This document shows positions 9,070 through 17,480 of a stretch of DNA of 64,000 nt, one piece after another. The notes beneath the pieces were generated by a model. The model ran no database searches and had not been told where the DNA came from. It was given only the letters and a program-made list of their open reading frames with translations. How positions within the stretch are numbered: the first letter of the stretch is position 1; every line of letters begins with the position of its first letter. Source of the stretch: Hymenobacter sp. HSC-4F20 (lineage in GTDB: Bacteria; Bacteroidota; Bacteroidia; Cytophagales; Hymenobacteraceae); contig NZ_JAHZTD010000004.1 of assembly GCF_019599275.1 (NCBI RefSeq), positions 248,001-312,000 of the forward strand, given 5' to 3'. A program made the position numbers and the translations under genes.

Positions 9070-11496
9070 TTAGCGCCGCGGACTAAGCTCGAAAGGCACT
9101 TGCACGCGCAGCGTCACGTTGCGGCCCATTTCGTCGGCGAAGTAGCGGTAGCGGTTGAGGTAGTCGCGGTAGCGTTGGTTGAGAAGGTTAGAGCCTGCCA
9201 GGCTGACGTTCAGCGGGAGGCGGCCCCAGTGCACAGTGGCTCCGGCCTCCAACCCCAGCAGCACGTAGCCAGCGGGAGGCAGCGCATAATCTTTGGCGGC
9301 GTAGTCGGCGGGCACCCGGGTCTGGCGGGCTACGGCATAGGACCCTAGCTGCACGTACCGGCTGGTCAGACGCGTCGTTGGCTGCTCGGGCACCGCGTAT
9401 CGTACCGATAGCTCGGCCCGGTCGGCAGGCATAAAGAAAAGCCACTCATCCTCCTGCGTGTCGCGTCCGCGTACCACGGAGGCTTTGCCGCCTACCTCCC
9501 ACTGGGAAGCCAACCGGTAAGTAGCGGCCAGGTCCAGGCCCCGCAGCACCGCGTTGGTGCGCAGATACTGCCAGCTAACCAGCGTGCCCCGAATGTTGAT
9601 AACCGGCGGCAGAATCGGGCGCTGGTAGATGTAGCCGTCAATGGTGGTTTGGTACAAAGTCAGCTCCCCATTCAGGCGCGGATTATCATGCCAGCTAGCA
9701 GTTAAGCCCGTGTGGTATGCCGTTTCCGGCCCCAGTGCGCCGTTGCCGGGTACCAGGTCGTAGCCTAGCTCGTACTGCGCATTATGCACGCCGTCGCTGA
9801 ACCGCTCATTGGCCGCCGGGGCGCGCTGGGTCAGGCTAGTGGTCAGGCTGAGGCTGAGGTGGGGGGTAGCATCGAAAATAGCCCCCAGCGAAGCGGCGGG
9901 TGTCACATAAGTAAATTCGCGCCGTTCCACGTAGTACACGCCCAGCGTATCGCGGGTGCCACGGCGGGTTTCCAGGATGCGGTAGTCGGCCCGGAGCCCG
10001 GCCTCCAACTGCCAGCGGTTGCGCGTCCACCGCTCGATGGCAAAGGCCCCGGCAATGGTGTTGTTATAAAAGGGAATGAAGCCGCGGGTGCCATCGGCGT
10101 AGCGGTTAAACTGATAGGTGCCGGCTACCCCTATGCTGCCAGTAAAGCCTCCTAAGGGCCGGTGTTCCCAGAGCAGCTCCCCGGTAGTAGTCCGGTTAGA
10201 GTAGCTTAAAGCAGGCCGATTACGAGCGGCGCGGTCGGCATTGCGGGCACTGTACAGGTCGTACTCGTCGCGGTAGTCGGTTTGTTGGCCTAGGGTAGCT
10301 GTCAGCTTGCCCGCCGTGCCTGTCCGCACAAACCCTGTGGCTTTCAGCAGATCGTGGCTGATGTGCTGGTAGGCGCGGTTGATGGCGTAGCTGAAACCAG
10401 AAGTTTCCAGCGGCCGGCGCCGGGCAATGGCCGCGTACAAATCCGTAGGACTTTCGGCGTGGGCCGCCGGCAGAATCCCGAGTTTAGTGTTGAACTGACT
10501 GTAGAAAACTTCCAGCCCGTAGCCCGGCTTGCGCCAGCCCACGGCCGCCGAGAAGTCAGCTTCCTCAAAGCCAGAATTGCGCAGGTAGTAGCCCGGGGCC
10601 CGCATGGTGCCGGCCCGTTTTGCGGTGCCCTGCACCCTCCAGCTCAGGGCCGGTAAGCGTCGGAGGTTGCCTTCTACGGTACCCGAAGCAGCTCCCAGTC
10701 CGTTGTTGCTCATCCCTACTAGGTTCAGCTCAGCCCCGGTCCCCGCGGAGTCGTGGAGGGCTTTTGGTTGCACCAACACTACCCCTCCAATAGCATCAGA
10801 CCCATACCGCACGCTGGCCGCCCCCTTCACTACCGTAAGCTCGGAGGCAATAAACGGGTCGATTTCCGGACCGTGCTCCTGGCCCCACTGCTGCCCTTCC
10901 TGCCGCACGCCATTGTTCAGAATGGTCACGCGGTTGGAATGCAGCCCGTGAATCATGGGCTTGAAGATGCTCGGTCCAGTCTGGATAGCGGTTACCCCGG
11001 ATATTTTCTGCAAGGCCTCGCCCAGCGCCTGCCCGCGGGTTTGCCGCAGCGCCTGTCCGCTCAGGCTGGCGGTAGCCTGGGGGGTAGGGGCGTTTACATG
11101 TTGTCCTTCCACTAGTGCGCCTTTTAGCGCAATAGCATCGGGGTGCAGCTGGAAGTCGCGGAGTACCGCGCCTGCTAGGCGCACTTCTACCGTTTCGGAG
11201 GTAAAACCCACGAAGGATACCTGCACATGGTATGTACCAGGGCAGAGGTCGAGGTGGTAATGGCCGTCGGGTTCGGTTTGCGTGGCCTGCTGGGTTTCCA
11301 GAACCACCACCGTAGCCCCGGCTAGGGCCCCGCGCGACTCATGGTCTTGCACGCGGCCACTTAGCAGCAGGGCGCACCCCCCAGGAGCCACCGACTGGGC
11401 TGCTAGTTGTCCGAGGGGTAGCGCGCACAGCAGCGCTACGCCCGGCAACCACCGAGTCAGGCGACTCCAGGAATGGCCCGGAGCGCGGAAAAGCAT
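9070..11496 (-). CDS. Second TonB-dependent receptor, ZnuD-like
   Basis: An 808-residue outer-membrane receptor and distant paralogue of the receptor downstream. Signal peptide to about residue 34 (ending LAAQ), regulatory beta-sandwich (about 43-125), plug (about 135-260) with IHGLHSNRVTILNNG, WGQEHGPEID and a YGSDAIGGVVLVQP block, then the barrel ending at VPFELSPRR. The gene lies 43 nt upstream of the lipoprotein gene and is probably cotranscribed with it. Substrate is inferred (zinc or another divalent metal). Confidence 0.9.
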   Translation of the reverse strand: MLFRAPGHSWSRLTRWLPGVALLCALPLGQLAAQSVAPGGCALLLSGRVQDHESRGALAGATVVVLETQQATQTEPDGHYHLDLCPGTYHVQVSFVGFTSETVEVRLAGAVLRDFQLHPDAIALKGALVEGQHVNAPTPQATASLSGQALRQTRGQALGEALQKISGVTAIQTGPSIFKPMIHGLHSNRVTILNNGVRQEGQQWGQEHGPEIDPFIASELTVVKGAASVRYGSDAIGGVVLVQPKALHDSAGTGAELNLVGMSNNGLGAASGTVEGNLRRLPALSWRVQGTAKRAGTMRAPGYYLRNSGFEEADFSAAVGWRKPGYGLEVFYSQFNTKLGILPAAHAESPTDLYAAIARRRPLETSGFSYAINRAYQHISHDLLKATGFVRTGTAGKLTATLGQQTDYRDEYDLYSARNADRAARNRPALSYSNRTTTGELLWEHRPLGGFTGSIGVAGTYQFNRYADGTRGFIPFYNNTIAGAFAIERWTRNRWQLEAGLRADYRILETRRGTRDTLGVYYVERREFTYVTPAASLGAIFDATPHLSLSLTTSLTQRAPAANERFSDGVHNAQYELGYDLVPGNGALGPETAYHTGLTASWHDNPRLNGELTLYQTTIDGYIYQRPILPPVINIRGTLVSWQYLRTNAVLRGLDLAATYRLASQWEVGGKASVVRGRDTQEDEWLFFMPADRAELSVRYAVPEQPTTRLTSRYVQLGSYAVARQTRVPADYAAKDYALPPAGYVLLGLEAGATVHWGRLPLNVSLAGSNLLNQRYRDYLNRYRYFADEMGRNVTLRVQVPFELSPRR

Positions 11497-11591
11497 AAAA
11501 ACGAAGGGAAGCTGCCGAAGAAAACTAAACTACTCGCAGTAGCATGTAAGGTCAGGGAGACAGCAGGGCTCTAGCCTTACTCAGCACAGAA

Positions 11592-11619
11592 TAGCAACGC
11601 CGGCAACGATGCGTTGCTA
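11592..11619. promoter_or_regulatory. Perfect hairpin between the His-rich gene and the receptor gene
   Basis: A 9-bp perfect stem (11592-11600 with 11611-11619) and 10-nt loop, in the gap between two minus-strand genes. No T tract follows on the minus strand, so it may be an RNA structure or an operator rather than a terminator. Confidence 0.45.
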
Positions 11620-11651
11620 GGCAAATGCCGCTCCTGCGAGGTGCACACGGT

Positions 11652-11996
11652 TTAGCCGATGCTGGGCGGGCCTCGTAAATCGGCCGTTGTTATCGGTGCT
11701 AGGTGCTCACTTGTTACCAGCGCCTGATTCAGGTCCGGCGCAAAGCCAAACACCGCCGAAACGGTAGTCGGTACGGGCGGTGCAGGCTCGAAGGCCGACT
11801 TAAAGAACTGGTCGGCGTCGCAGTGTTGGTGTTTGCCTGATAGCAGCGCTTTACCCTTCGGCCAAGTAGTAGCCCGAGTTGGCTCCTCGGTAGTATGCTC
11901 GTGTTGGTGCAGCGCAAGTACCCACGCGTCAGGCAGCAGCACCCGCACAAAGCACAGGAGCAGCACAAGAGCCAGCCGGGACCGAAAAGTATGCAT
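11652..11996 (-). CDS. Small His-rich exported protein of the metal locus
   Basis: A 114-residue protein with an N-terminal hydrophobic segment (about 8-29, signal peptide or anchor), then HQHEH at 30-34 and a second candidate metal site, HQHCD at 56-60. It ends in RGPPSIG; an RGPP ending is common in small proteins next to Bacteroidota metal receptors. No enzymatic domain. First gene of the minus-strand receptor cluster, hence a likely periplasmic metal binder or sensor. The ATG at 11996 is preferred because it directly precedes the signal sequence and follows a -7 box. Confidence 0.7.
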   Translation of the reverse strand: MHTFRSRLALVLLLCFVRVLLPDAWVLALHQHEHTTEEPTRATTWPKGKALLSGKHQHCDADQFFKSAFEPAPPVPTTVSAVFGFAPDLNQALVTSEHLAPITTADLRGPPSIG

Positions 11997-12020
11997 TTGC
12001 AACAACGTATCAGGTATTAG

Positions 12021-12028
12021 CAAATGTA
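12021..12028 (-). promoter_or_regulatory. Candidate -7 box for the His-rich gene (TACATTTG on minus strand)
   Basis: On the minus strand this reads TACATTTG, an exact TAnnTTTG match, 24 nt before the ATG at 11996. No clear -33 TTG at 19-nt spacing. Confidence 0.45.
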
Positions 12029-12534
12029 GGGGTAATTGTCAGATATGCTAAGAATGTTCTAATAATAAAATTATGACGTCACAGAAAGGTAAAAATGTAG
12101 TGGTATAGACGTAATAATACAAAAGTACATTTGTCAAGTAATATCAATGTGCAAATTGTAATGAAGACCTTCGCCACTCGTTTGCTACACCGAATAGCCC
12201 GCGGAATACGTCCTGGTGCAAAACAAGCTACAGCTGATGGCAGTGAGCCGCTATTTGTGTGACACACGAATAGCAGAGCTACCACTTATGCCGTAAAATT
12301 CAGATTCAGGGCTGAAATAGTGCGCGTTTCACTGTATAGTTGCGTTGGCCGCCTGTACGTCATGAAGTACATAGGAGGCCGATGCGGCACCTGCCTTTAG
12401 GGTTCAAACGGTCGAACTTAGTTATTGGTCGAGCAGAAAGCGGGGGTTGACGAAATATAATTTTACATGGAAAAGCAAAGGCTACTTTTGTAGCTGTTGG
12501 CCGAAAGTACGGAGCCAATAACTTGCTTTTTGTT
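12029..12534. other. AT-rich intergenic region, about 0.5 kb, no gene
   Basis: No credible coding frame on either strand. The stretch is much more AT-rich than its surroundings. It contains a TACATTTG box on the plus strand (12126-12133) without an obvious gene, an odd-centred palindrome GTGTG-A-CACAC (12257-12267), and a TACTTTTG box (12483-12490), an exact TAnnTTTG match placed about 45 nt before the first STAS-like gene and probably its promoter. Confidence 0.5.
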
Positions 12535-12993
12535 ATGTTTTTTGAGTTTGGATGCCTTTGGGTCCATGTTGAGCCCACGCTTCGCTTGTTACGGTGGGAG
12601 TGGAAAGAGACAGTCTCGTCGGAGGACTTCCAAGTGGCTTTTAAAAGCCTGCTAGCGTACTCGAACAGTCATCAGGTAAAGAACTGGCTGGCAGATATCT
12701 CGCACATGCCTTCTGTTGGGACCGACGAGCAAGCCTGGCTTAGTGAAACTTGGCTGGAACAGTTCGCCGCGTTGGGTATCGAGCACATTGCCTTTATCCA
12801 ACCCGTCAACCTGCACAACCAACTGGTGCTTGAGAGTGTACTAACGGACGGGCGGCGTTATCTGCGGACGGAGGTGCAGTTTTTTTCCGACATCCTCGCC
12901 GCTCTTGACTGGCTAACTCCCTCTCCTTGTCAGGCAGAACACTTAGAGCAACAGTGGAAGGAAGTAAAGAGGTGTCTGCCAAGATATGAATAG
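12535..12993 (+). CDS. STAS/SpoIIAA-like protein, tandem copy 1
   Basis: A 152-residue soluble protein with no catalytic motif. It follows an alternating pattern: strand (VEPTLRLLRWEW), helix (SSEDFQVAFKSLLAY), strand with the WLADISHMP segment, helix, strand (EHIAFIQP) and a C-terminal DILAALDWL helix, as in STAS/SpoIIAA-like proteins of Bacteroidota. It aligns along its length with the next gene. I preferred ATG 12535 over an in-frame TTG at 12523. Function unknown; SpoIIAA-like domains usually act in signalling or protein interaction. Confidence 0.65.
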   Translation: MFFEFGCLWVHVEPTLRLLRWEWKETVSSEDFQVAFKSLLAYSNSHQVKNWLADISHMPSVGTDEQAWLSETWLEQFAALGIEHIAFIQPVNLHNQLVLESVLTDGRRYLRTEVQFFSDILAALDWLTPSPCQAEHLEQQWKEVKRCLPRYE

Positions 12994-13246
12994 CTAGGTC
13001 CCTGGTTTGATAAAAGATAAATTAGGATTTTTTATATGATAAAGAGGAGTGTTATACTGTCTCAATATCAAGAAATTACCAAGACCAGCAACGGGTTCTG
13101 AGCCTATATAAAAGCTTAGTCCGCTAAATTGTACAATTGATCGGCTACCTAGTAAAGGTGGGCGACTTTTCACTATATATTGCCTGTAGCCCCTGTATTA
13201 TTGAGGTTCTAAGTAGTAGTTACTTGCTAGAAACTCGCAATAGTAC

Positions 13247-13699
13247 ATGCATAACTCACCTGGGGGTGTAATCCCCTCCGACTGTTTTTTTACCTGGTAC
13301 GAGCCTGAGCACCGGCTGCTGCAGGTACAGTGGCGGCCTCTCTCGTCGCCACATCAGGCCAAAGACTGCCTGCTGGAGGTGCTGCAACAAGTGCAGAACC
13401 AGCGTGTTCAGCAACTACTGCTGAATCTGGACGGCATGCCGGAGCTTTCAGCCCTGGACTGCTACTTGCTGGAGACCAGCTATTTGTTAGCCTTGCCCCT
13501 GCTGCCTCTGCGTCAGGTAGCGTTGGTGCTTACTTCCTATATGCAGCACCAGTTGCTGCTGGAAATTACACTCCACCAACCGCCCTTCGAGATTCAGGTG
13601 TTCGACGACGCCCATACGGCGCGGGAGTGGCTACGGCACCCCTCAGCGCTGGAAACGTCAGTACGATCAGTGCATCACGCCTCATACAAAGCTGCCTAG
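13247..13699 (+). CDS. STAS/SpoIIAA-like protein, tandem copy 2
   Basis: A 150-residue soluble protein homologous to the preceding gene. Shared features by eye: EP..RLL.V.W near residue 20, a helix after SS, the strand LLLNLDGMP against WLADISHMP, QLLLE against QLVLE in the middle, and a final D...A.EWL helix. Many Leu and Gln residues. The phospho-acceptor Ser/Thr expected at the start of the helix after the LD/MP strand is not clearly conserved. Separated from copy 1 by about 250 nt of AT-rich sequence. Role unknown. Confidence 0.65.
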   Translation: MHNSPGGVIPSDCFFTWYEPEHRLLQVQWRPLSSPHQAKDCLLEVLQQVQNQRVQQLLLNLDGMPELSALDCYLLETSYLLALPLLPLRQVALVLTSYMQHQLLLEITLHQPPFEIQVFDDAHTAREWLRHPSALETSVRSVHHASYKAA

Positions 13700-13733
13700 G
13701 GAAAACTTTACTCTAATACGCCAGGGGGCGCCT

Positions 13734-13748
13734 CTGTCAAGCTGACAG
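13734..13748. promoter_or_regulatory. Short palindrome upstream of htpG
   Basis: CTGTCA at 13734-13739 and TGACAG at 13743-13748, separated by AGC, about 110 nt before the htpG start. Possible operator; short enough to be chance. Confidence 0.2.
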
Positions 13749-13857
13749 CTGCAACCAAGCTGGAACAAGGTTTGAAACGTGAAAACTGGTGCCTCGGGCC
13801 GGCTTACGGTCTGGCAAGGCGTCACGATTTTGTTTTCACTCAACGTTCCTTCCCGTT

Positions 13858-15687
13858 ATGCAAGAAAAAGGCAGCATCTCGATCCATACCGAGAATATCT
13901 TCCCTATTATTAAGAAGTTCCTCTACTCTGACCACGAAATCTTCCTGCGTGAGTTGGTAAGCAATGCTGTGGATGCCACTCAAAAGCTGAAAAGCCTGGG
14001 GCAATTAGGCGAGTTTAAGGGCGAGCTGGGGGAGCTGAAGGTGAAAGTGAGCGTGGACAAGGAAGCCCGCACCATCACCATTTCGGACCGCGGCTTGGGC
14101 ATGACGGCCGAGGAAATCAAGAAGTACATCAACCAGATTGCCTTCTCCGGCGCCACGGAATTTGTGGAGAAGTACAAGGAGAAGGACGCGGCAGCCAAAG
14201 ACCAGATCATTGGACAATTCGGTCTGGGCTTCTATTCGGCCTTTATGGTAGCCAAAGAAGTAGAAATCTTCTCTAAAAGCTACAAAGACGATACCGAAGC
14301 TGCCCACTGGATATGCGACGGCAGCACGGAATTTAGCCTCGAGACTATCGACAAGGCCGACCGCGGCACGGACGTAGTGCTGCACGTCGCGGAGGATTCC
14401 GACGAATTCCTGGAAGCCGCTCGGCTGAAGGGCATCCTGAATAAGTACTGCAAGTTTCTGCCGGTCGAAATTGAGTTCGAAGGAGAGGTAATCAATCAGA
14501 CGGCGCCCATCTGGACCAAGCAACCCTCTGAGCTGACGGATGAGGACTACACCAAGTTTTACCAGGAGCTGTATCCTTTCTCGGAAGCCCCCCTGTTCTG
14601 GATTCACCTCAACGTCGACTACCCCTTTAACCTGACGGGTATTCTGTACTTCCCCAAAGTGAAGGACGAGCTGCAGTTCCAGCGCAATAAAATTCAGCTC
14701 TACTCGCGCCAGGTGTTTATTACCGATGAGGTGAAAGACGTAGTGCCCGAGTTCCTGATGCTGCTGCACGGTGTTATCGACTCCCCGGACATTCCCCTGA
14801 ACGTGTCGCGCAGCTTCCTGCAGGCTGACTCGAACGTGCGTAAAATCAACACTTACATCACCAAAAAGGTAGCCGATAAGCTGGCGGAGCTGTTCCGCAA
14901 AGACCGGGTGGGCTTCGAGGAGAAGTGGTCGGATATTGGCCTGTTCGTAAAGTACGGGATGCTCTCCGACGAGAAGTTCTACGATAAAGCCAAGGAGTTT
15001 GCTTTGGTGCAGAATACGGCTGGCAAGTACTTTACCCTGAGTGAGTACCAGGAGTTTGTGCAGGCCAACCAGAAGGATAAAAACGACCAGACCGTGGTGC
15101 TCTACACCACCGATGCGGAGTCTCAGCACGCCTACGTGCAAACAGCTACGGAGCGTGGCTATGATGTGCTGAAACTGGATGCCGTACTGGACCCACACTT
15201 CATCGGGCAGCTAGAGCAAAAGCTGGAAAAAACGACGTTCAAGCGCGTAGACGCTGATACCGTTAGCAAGCTCATCGAGAAGGATGAAACGACGGAAAGC
15301 GTCCTCAGCGACGACGATAAGACCAAGCTACAGGAGGTATTTAAGCAGGCTGTCAGCAATGAGCACATGCATGTGCAGGTAGAAGCTCTTTCACCCCAGG
15401 ACGCCCCTGTGATTATTACCTTGCCCGAGTTCATGCGCCGCATGAAGGATATGCAGCGCACGGGTGGCGGCGGTATGCAGATGTTCGGCTCTCTGCCAGA
15501 TTCTTACACGGTAAGCGTGAATGCCAACCACCCGATAGCCCAGCGCGTGTTGCAGGCTCAGGGCGAAGCTGGCGCCAAGCTGGCCCGTCAGGCCTTCGAC
15601 CTTGCTCTGCTAGCGCAAGGTATGCTGAAAGGTGAGGCCCTGACGGCCTTTGTGAAGCGTAGCGCCGATTTGCTGGCTGCAGAATAG
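13858..15687 (+). CDS. htpG: Chaperone HtpG (Hsp90)
   Basis: A 609-residue cytoplasmic ATP-dependent chaperone. The N-terminal GHKL ATPase motifs are clear: ELVSNAVDATQKL (about 26-38), SDRGLGMTAEEI, and the lid GQFGLGFYSAFMVA. The middle domain keeps FLQADSNVRKINTYITKKVADKL and the C-terminal dimerisation domain follows. Start at MQEKGSISIHTENIFP, which matches family N-termini; the longer frame adds 23 unrelated residues. Monocistronic: it is followed by a hairpin terminator. The last residues lack MEEVD, as expected in bacteria. Confidence 0.96.
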   Translation: MQEKGSISIHTENIFPIIKKFLYSDHEIFLRELVSNAVDATQKLKSLGQLGEFKGELGELKVKVSVDKEARTITISDRGLGMTAEEIKKYINQIAFSGATEFVEKYKEKDAAAKDQIIGQFGLGFYSAFMVAKEVEIFSKSYKDDTEAAHWICDGSTEFSLETIDKADRGTDVVLHVAEDSDEFLEAARLKGILNKYCKFLPVEIEFEGEVINQTAPIWTKQPSELTDEDYTKFYQELYPFSEAPLFWIHLNVDYPFNLTGILYFPKVKDELQFQRNKIQLYSRQVFITDEVKDVVPEFLMLLHGVIDSPDIPLNVSRSFLQADSNVRKINTYITKKVADKLAELFRKDRVGFEEKWSDIGLFVKYGMLSDEKFYDKAKEFALVQNTAGKYFTLSEYQEFVQANQKDKNDQTVVLYTTDAESQHAYVQTATERGYDVLKLDAVLDPHFIGQLEQKLEKTTFKRVDADTVSKLIEKDETTESVLSDDDKTKLQEVFKQAVSNEHMHVQVEALSPQDAPVIITLPEFMRRMKDMQRTGGGGMQMFGSLPDSYTVSVNANHPIAQRVLQAQGEAGAKLARQAFDLALLAQGMLKGEALTAFVKRSADLLAAE

Positions 15688-15720
15688 TCTTAGAAAGTCT
15701 GTGAAGTTTTAAGAGGTATA

Positions 15721-15753
15721 AAACCCTGGTGGCTGAAGCTGCCAGGGTTTTCG
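15721..15753 (+). terminator. Terminator after htpG
   Basis: Stem AAACCCTGG (15721-15729) with CCAGGGTTT (15742-15750), followed by TTC; 34 nt after the htpG stop. Confidence 0.7.
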
Positions 15754-15898
15754 CTTATAGGCTTGGCTAGAAAGCTAAGAAGATAGGTGTGCTGTGGTAG
15801 GCTGGGCTCCCGTTACCCCTCTGTCCCGTTGCGCTCAGGGTGGGCACCAATTCCCTTTATATTTACGTTTGATGCTGCGAATTCTGCTTACTCCTGTT

Positions 15899-16855
15899 AT
15901 GCGTCTGTTTCGTTTGTACTCCCTACTGGCATTGCTGGCGGCGGCGGCCTGCTCCAAGAAAACGGTTTCTTTCAGCAGCCGCCCGGACCCAGGACTAGCC
16001 ACAACTACAGCCGATACCCTTGCCACTGCCCGTGACACTACGGCCGCGCCCTCCCTGGAAGCCAAGCGCGTGGCCATGACCAAGGAGCAGGAGCGTGCCG
16101 CCAAGGAAAAGGAAAAAGCAGCTCAGCGCAAACCCCGCAAGAAAAAGAACATCTTCCTGGGGGAGCGAATCAAAAAGGGCTATGTGAAGTCGGGGCCTAA
16201 GGGCAAGAATCAAGTAGTGGAAATCTTCTACTACCTGCGCACCTTTCAGCAACCGAACCTGTATGCCCCGGCGCGCTACGCTTTTGACCCCAAGAAACAC
16301 CGCATCTTTAAAGCCGGGCCCGGTGAACTAGATGGCTCTCAGGTGAAAGTCCTGCACGGACCGTACAAAAGAATGCAGGGAGGCAAAGTAGTTGAAACTG
16401 GCTTTTATGCCCTCGGAACGCGGCATCTGCGGTGGGAAAAGTTTACCCGCGACAATATTCTGATCAGCAAAACCCATTACGAAATGGGGTTCCCCCGCGA
16501 CGCCAACATCACGTATTACGACGCCGGCCAGAAGCAGGTAAAGGAGGTTATTCCCTACGTAAACGGCAAGCTGGAGGGCGACTACGTCCGCTATAACGAA
16601 ACTGGCCAACTGGAATGGGTTGGTCAGTTCGAGAATGGCAAGCGGGTGGGCACCTGGAACCGGTACTGGGGCTTTCGTAACACCCGTAACCGCCTGCGCT
16701 ACGAATACGAGTACGGCGAGTCAGGCTACGACCCGGAGGTAGCCGAGCCTACCTTAGTCAAGGAGTATAACCGCAACGGGGTAGCTATTTTCGAGAAAGA
16801 TAAGTTCGACAACCGTGACAAGCCGGATACTGCCCGGCCGGGCGCCCGGAAGTAG
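15899..16855 (+). CDS. Lipoprotein with MORN/YwqK-like repeats
   Basis: A 318-residue lipoprotein (lipobox ending at Cys18, AAAC) with a basic Lys/Glu-rich helix after the anchor (about 55-95). The C-terminal half has MORN/YwqK-type repeats: VNGKLEGDYVRYNETGQLEW followed by a VGQFENGKRVGTWNRYWG unit. In Bacteroidota such proteins are envelope proteins of unknown role; the YwqK antitoxin label used for the family is not supported by a partner toxin here. Start ATG 15899 gives the signal peptide. It converges with yraN. Confidence 0.78.
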   Translation: MRLFRLYSLLALLAAAACSKKTVSFSSRPDPGLATTTADTLATARDTTAAPSLEAKRVAMTKEQERAAKEKEKAAQRKPRKKKNIFLGERIKKGYVKSGPKGKNQVVEIFYYLRTFQQPNLYAPARYAFDPKKHRIFKAGPGELDGSQVKVLHGPYKRMQGGKVVETGFYALGTRHLRWEKFTRDNILISKTHYEMGFPRDANITYYDAGQKQVKEVIPYVNGKLEGDYVRYNETGQLEWVGQFENGKRVGTWNRYWGFRNTRNRLRYEYEYGESGYDPEVAEPTLVKEYNRNGVAIFEKDKFDNRDKPDTARPGARK

Positions 16856-16896
16856 CCGTTTACTTGCGCAGATAACCCACGCTGCTTCTCGCGCTG

Positions 16897-17256
16897 CTAA
16901 AAGAAAGCATCCTCGAAATGCTCCACGCGCAGCCCGGTTGCCGCTGGGGTTAGAGCTATAATGTCGAAGCGGATGTCGCCACGCCACTGCAACTCCTCTT
17001 GAACCTGCTCGGAAGCTATACGCAGTAATTGCCGCTTTCGCTCCGTGACAAACTCCTCCGGATAGCCGTACTGCGCTGATGAGCGCGTCTTCACTTCCAC
17101 AAAAACGAGCAGGTAGGCTCCTTTGCGCACAATAAGATCAACCTCGGCCCGCCGGTAGCGGTAGTTGCGGTGTACTAGTGCATAGCCACGCTCCAATAGG
17201 TACTGTAGGGCTGCGTCTTCGCCATCGGAGCCAAGTTGGTGAGCAGGAAATAGCAT
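16897..17256 (-). CDS. YraN family protein (UPF0102), nuclease-fold
   Basis: A 119-residue protein of the UPF0102 family, which has a restriction-endonuclease-like fold. The core is present: GEDAALQYLLERGY at the N-terminus, then RYRRAEVDLIVRKGAYLLVFVEVKTRS, containing the E-D-ExK layout of PD-(D/E)xK nucleases (E and D in AEVDLI, E and K in VEVKTR). Full family length. The cellular function is not established. Confidence 0.92.
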   Translation of the reverse strand: MLFPAHQLGSDGEDAALQYLLERGYALVHRNYRYRRAEVDLIVRKGAYLLVFVEVKTRSSAQYGYPEEFVTERKRQLLRIASEQVQEELQWRGDIRFDIIALTPAATGLRVEHFEDAFF

Positions 17257-17450
17257 AGCGTAAGCAAGGATGGCGGAACTCGTATTCTAATCAGATAGAC
17301 TGGTGTGGACTGAAATCTAGTACCTTTGATTGTTTCTTCACTTAAGGACGAGCTGGTAAAGCGTAGCATTACCCCCCTGAAATAGCACTCGTCAGCTGAA
17401 ATTAGAAGCTGCTATTTGTGCGAATGCAGGTCTGTGCCGCTGCCTTCTGC

Positions 17451-17458
17451 TACTTTCG
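17451..17458 (+). promoter_or_regulatory. Candidate -7 box for lipB (TACTTTCG)
   Basis: TACTTTCG fits TAnnTTTG with one change and ends 22 nt before the lipB ATG at 17481. No clear -33. Confidence 0.4.
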
Positions 17459-17480
17459 CCCTCATTTTCGCTTGTACGCT

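Noticed and set aside
12126..12133. TACATTTG box on the plus strand in the AT-rich gap
   Set aside because: No gene follows within a sensible distance and there is no -33 TTG; probably chance in AT-rich DNA.
14005..15198. Long minus-strand frame (397 codons) across htpG
   Set aside because: Shadow frame; htpG on the plus strand is complete with all ATPase motifs.
15899..16855. YwqK-type antitoxin label for the MORN lipoprotein
   Set aside because: No toxin gene adjacent; the protein has a lipobox, so a cytoplasmic antitoxin role is unsupported.
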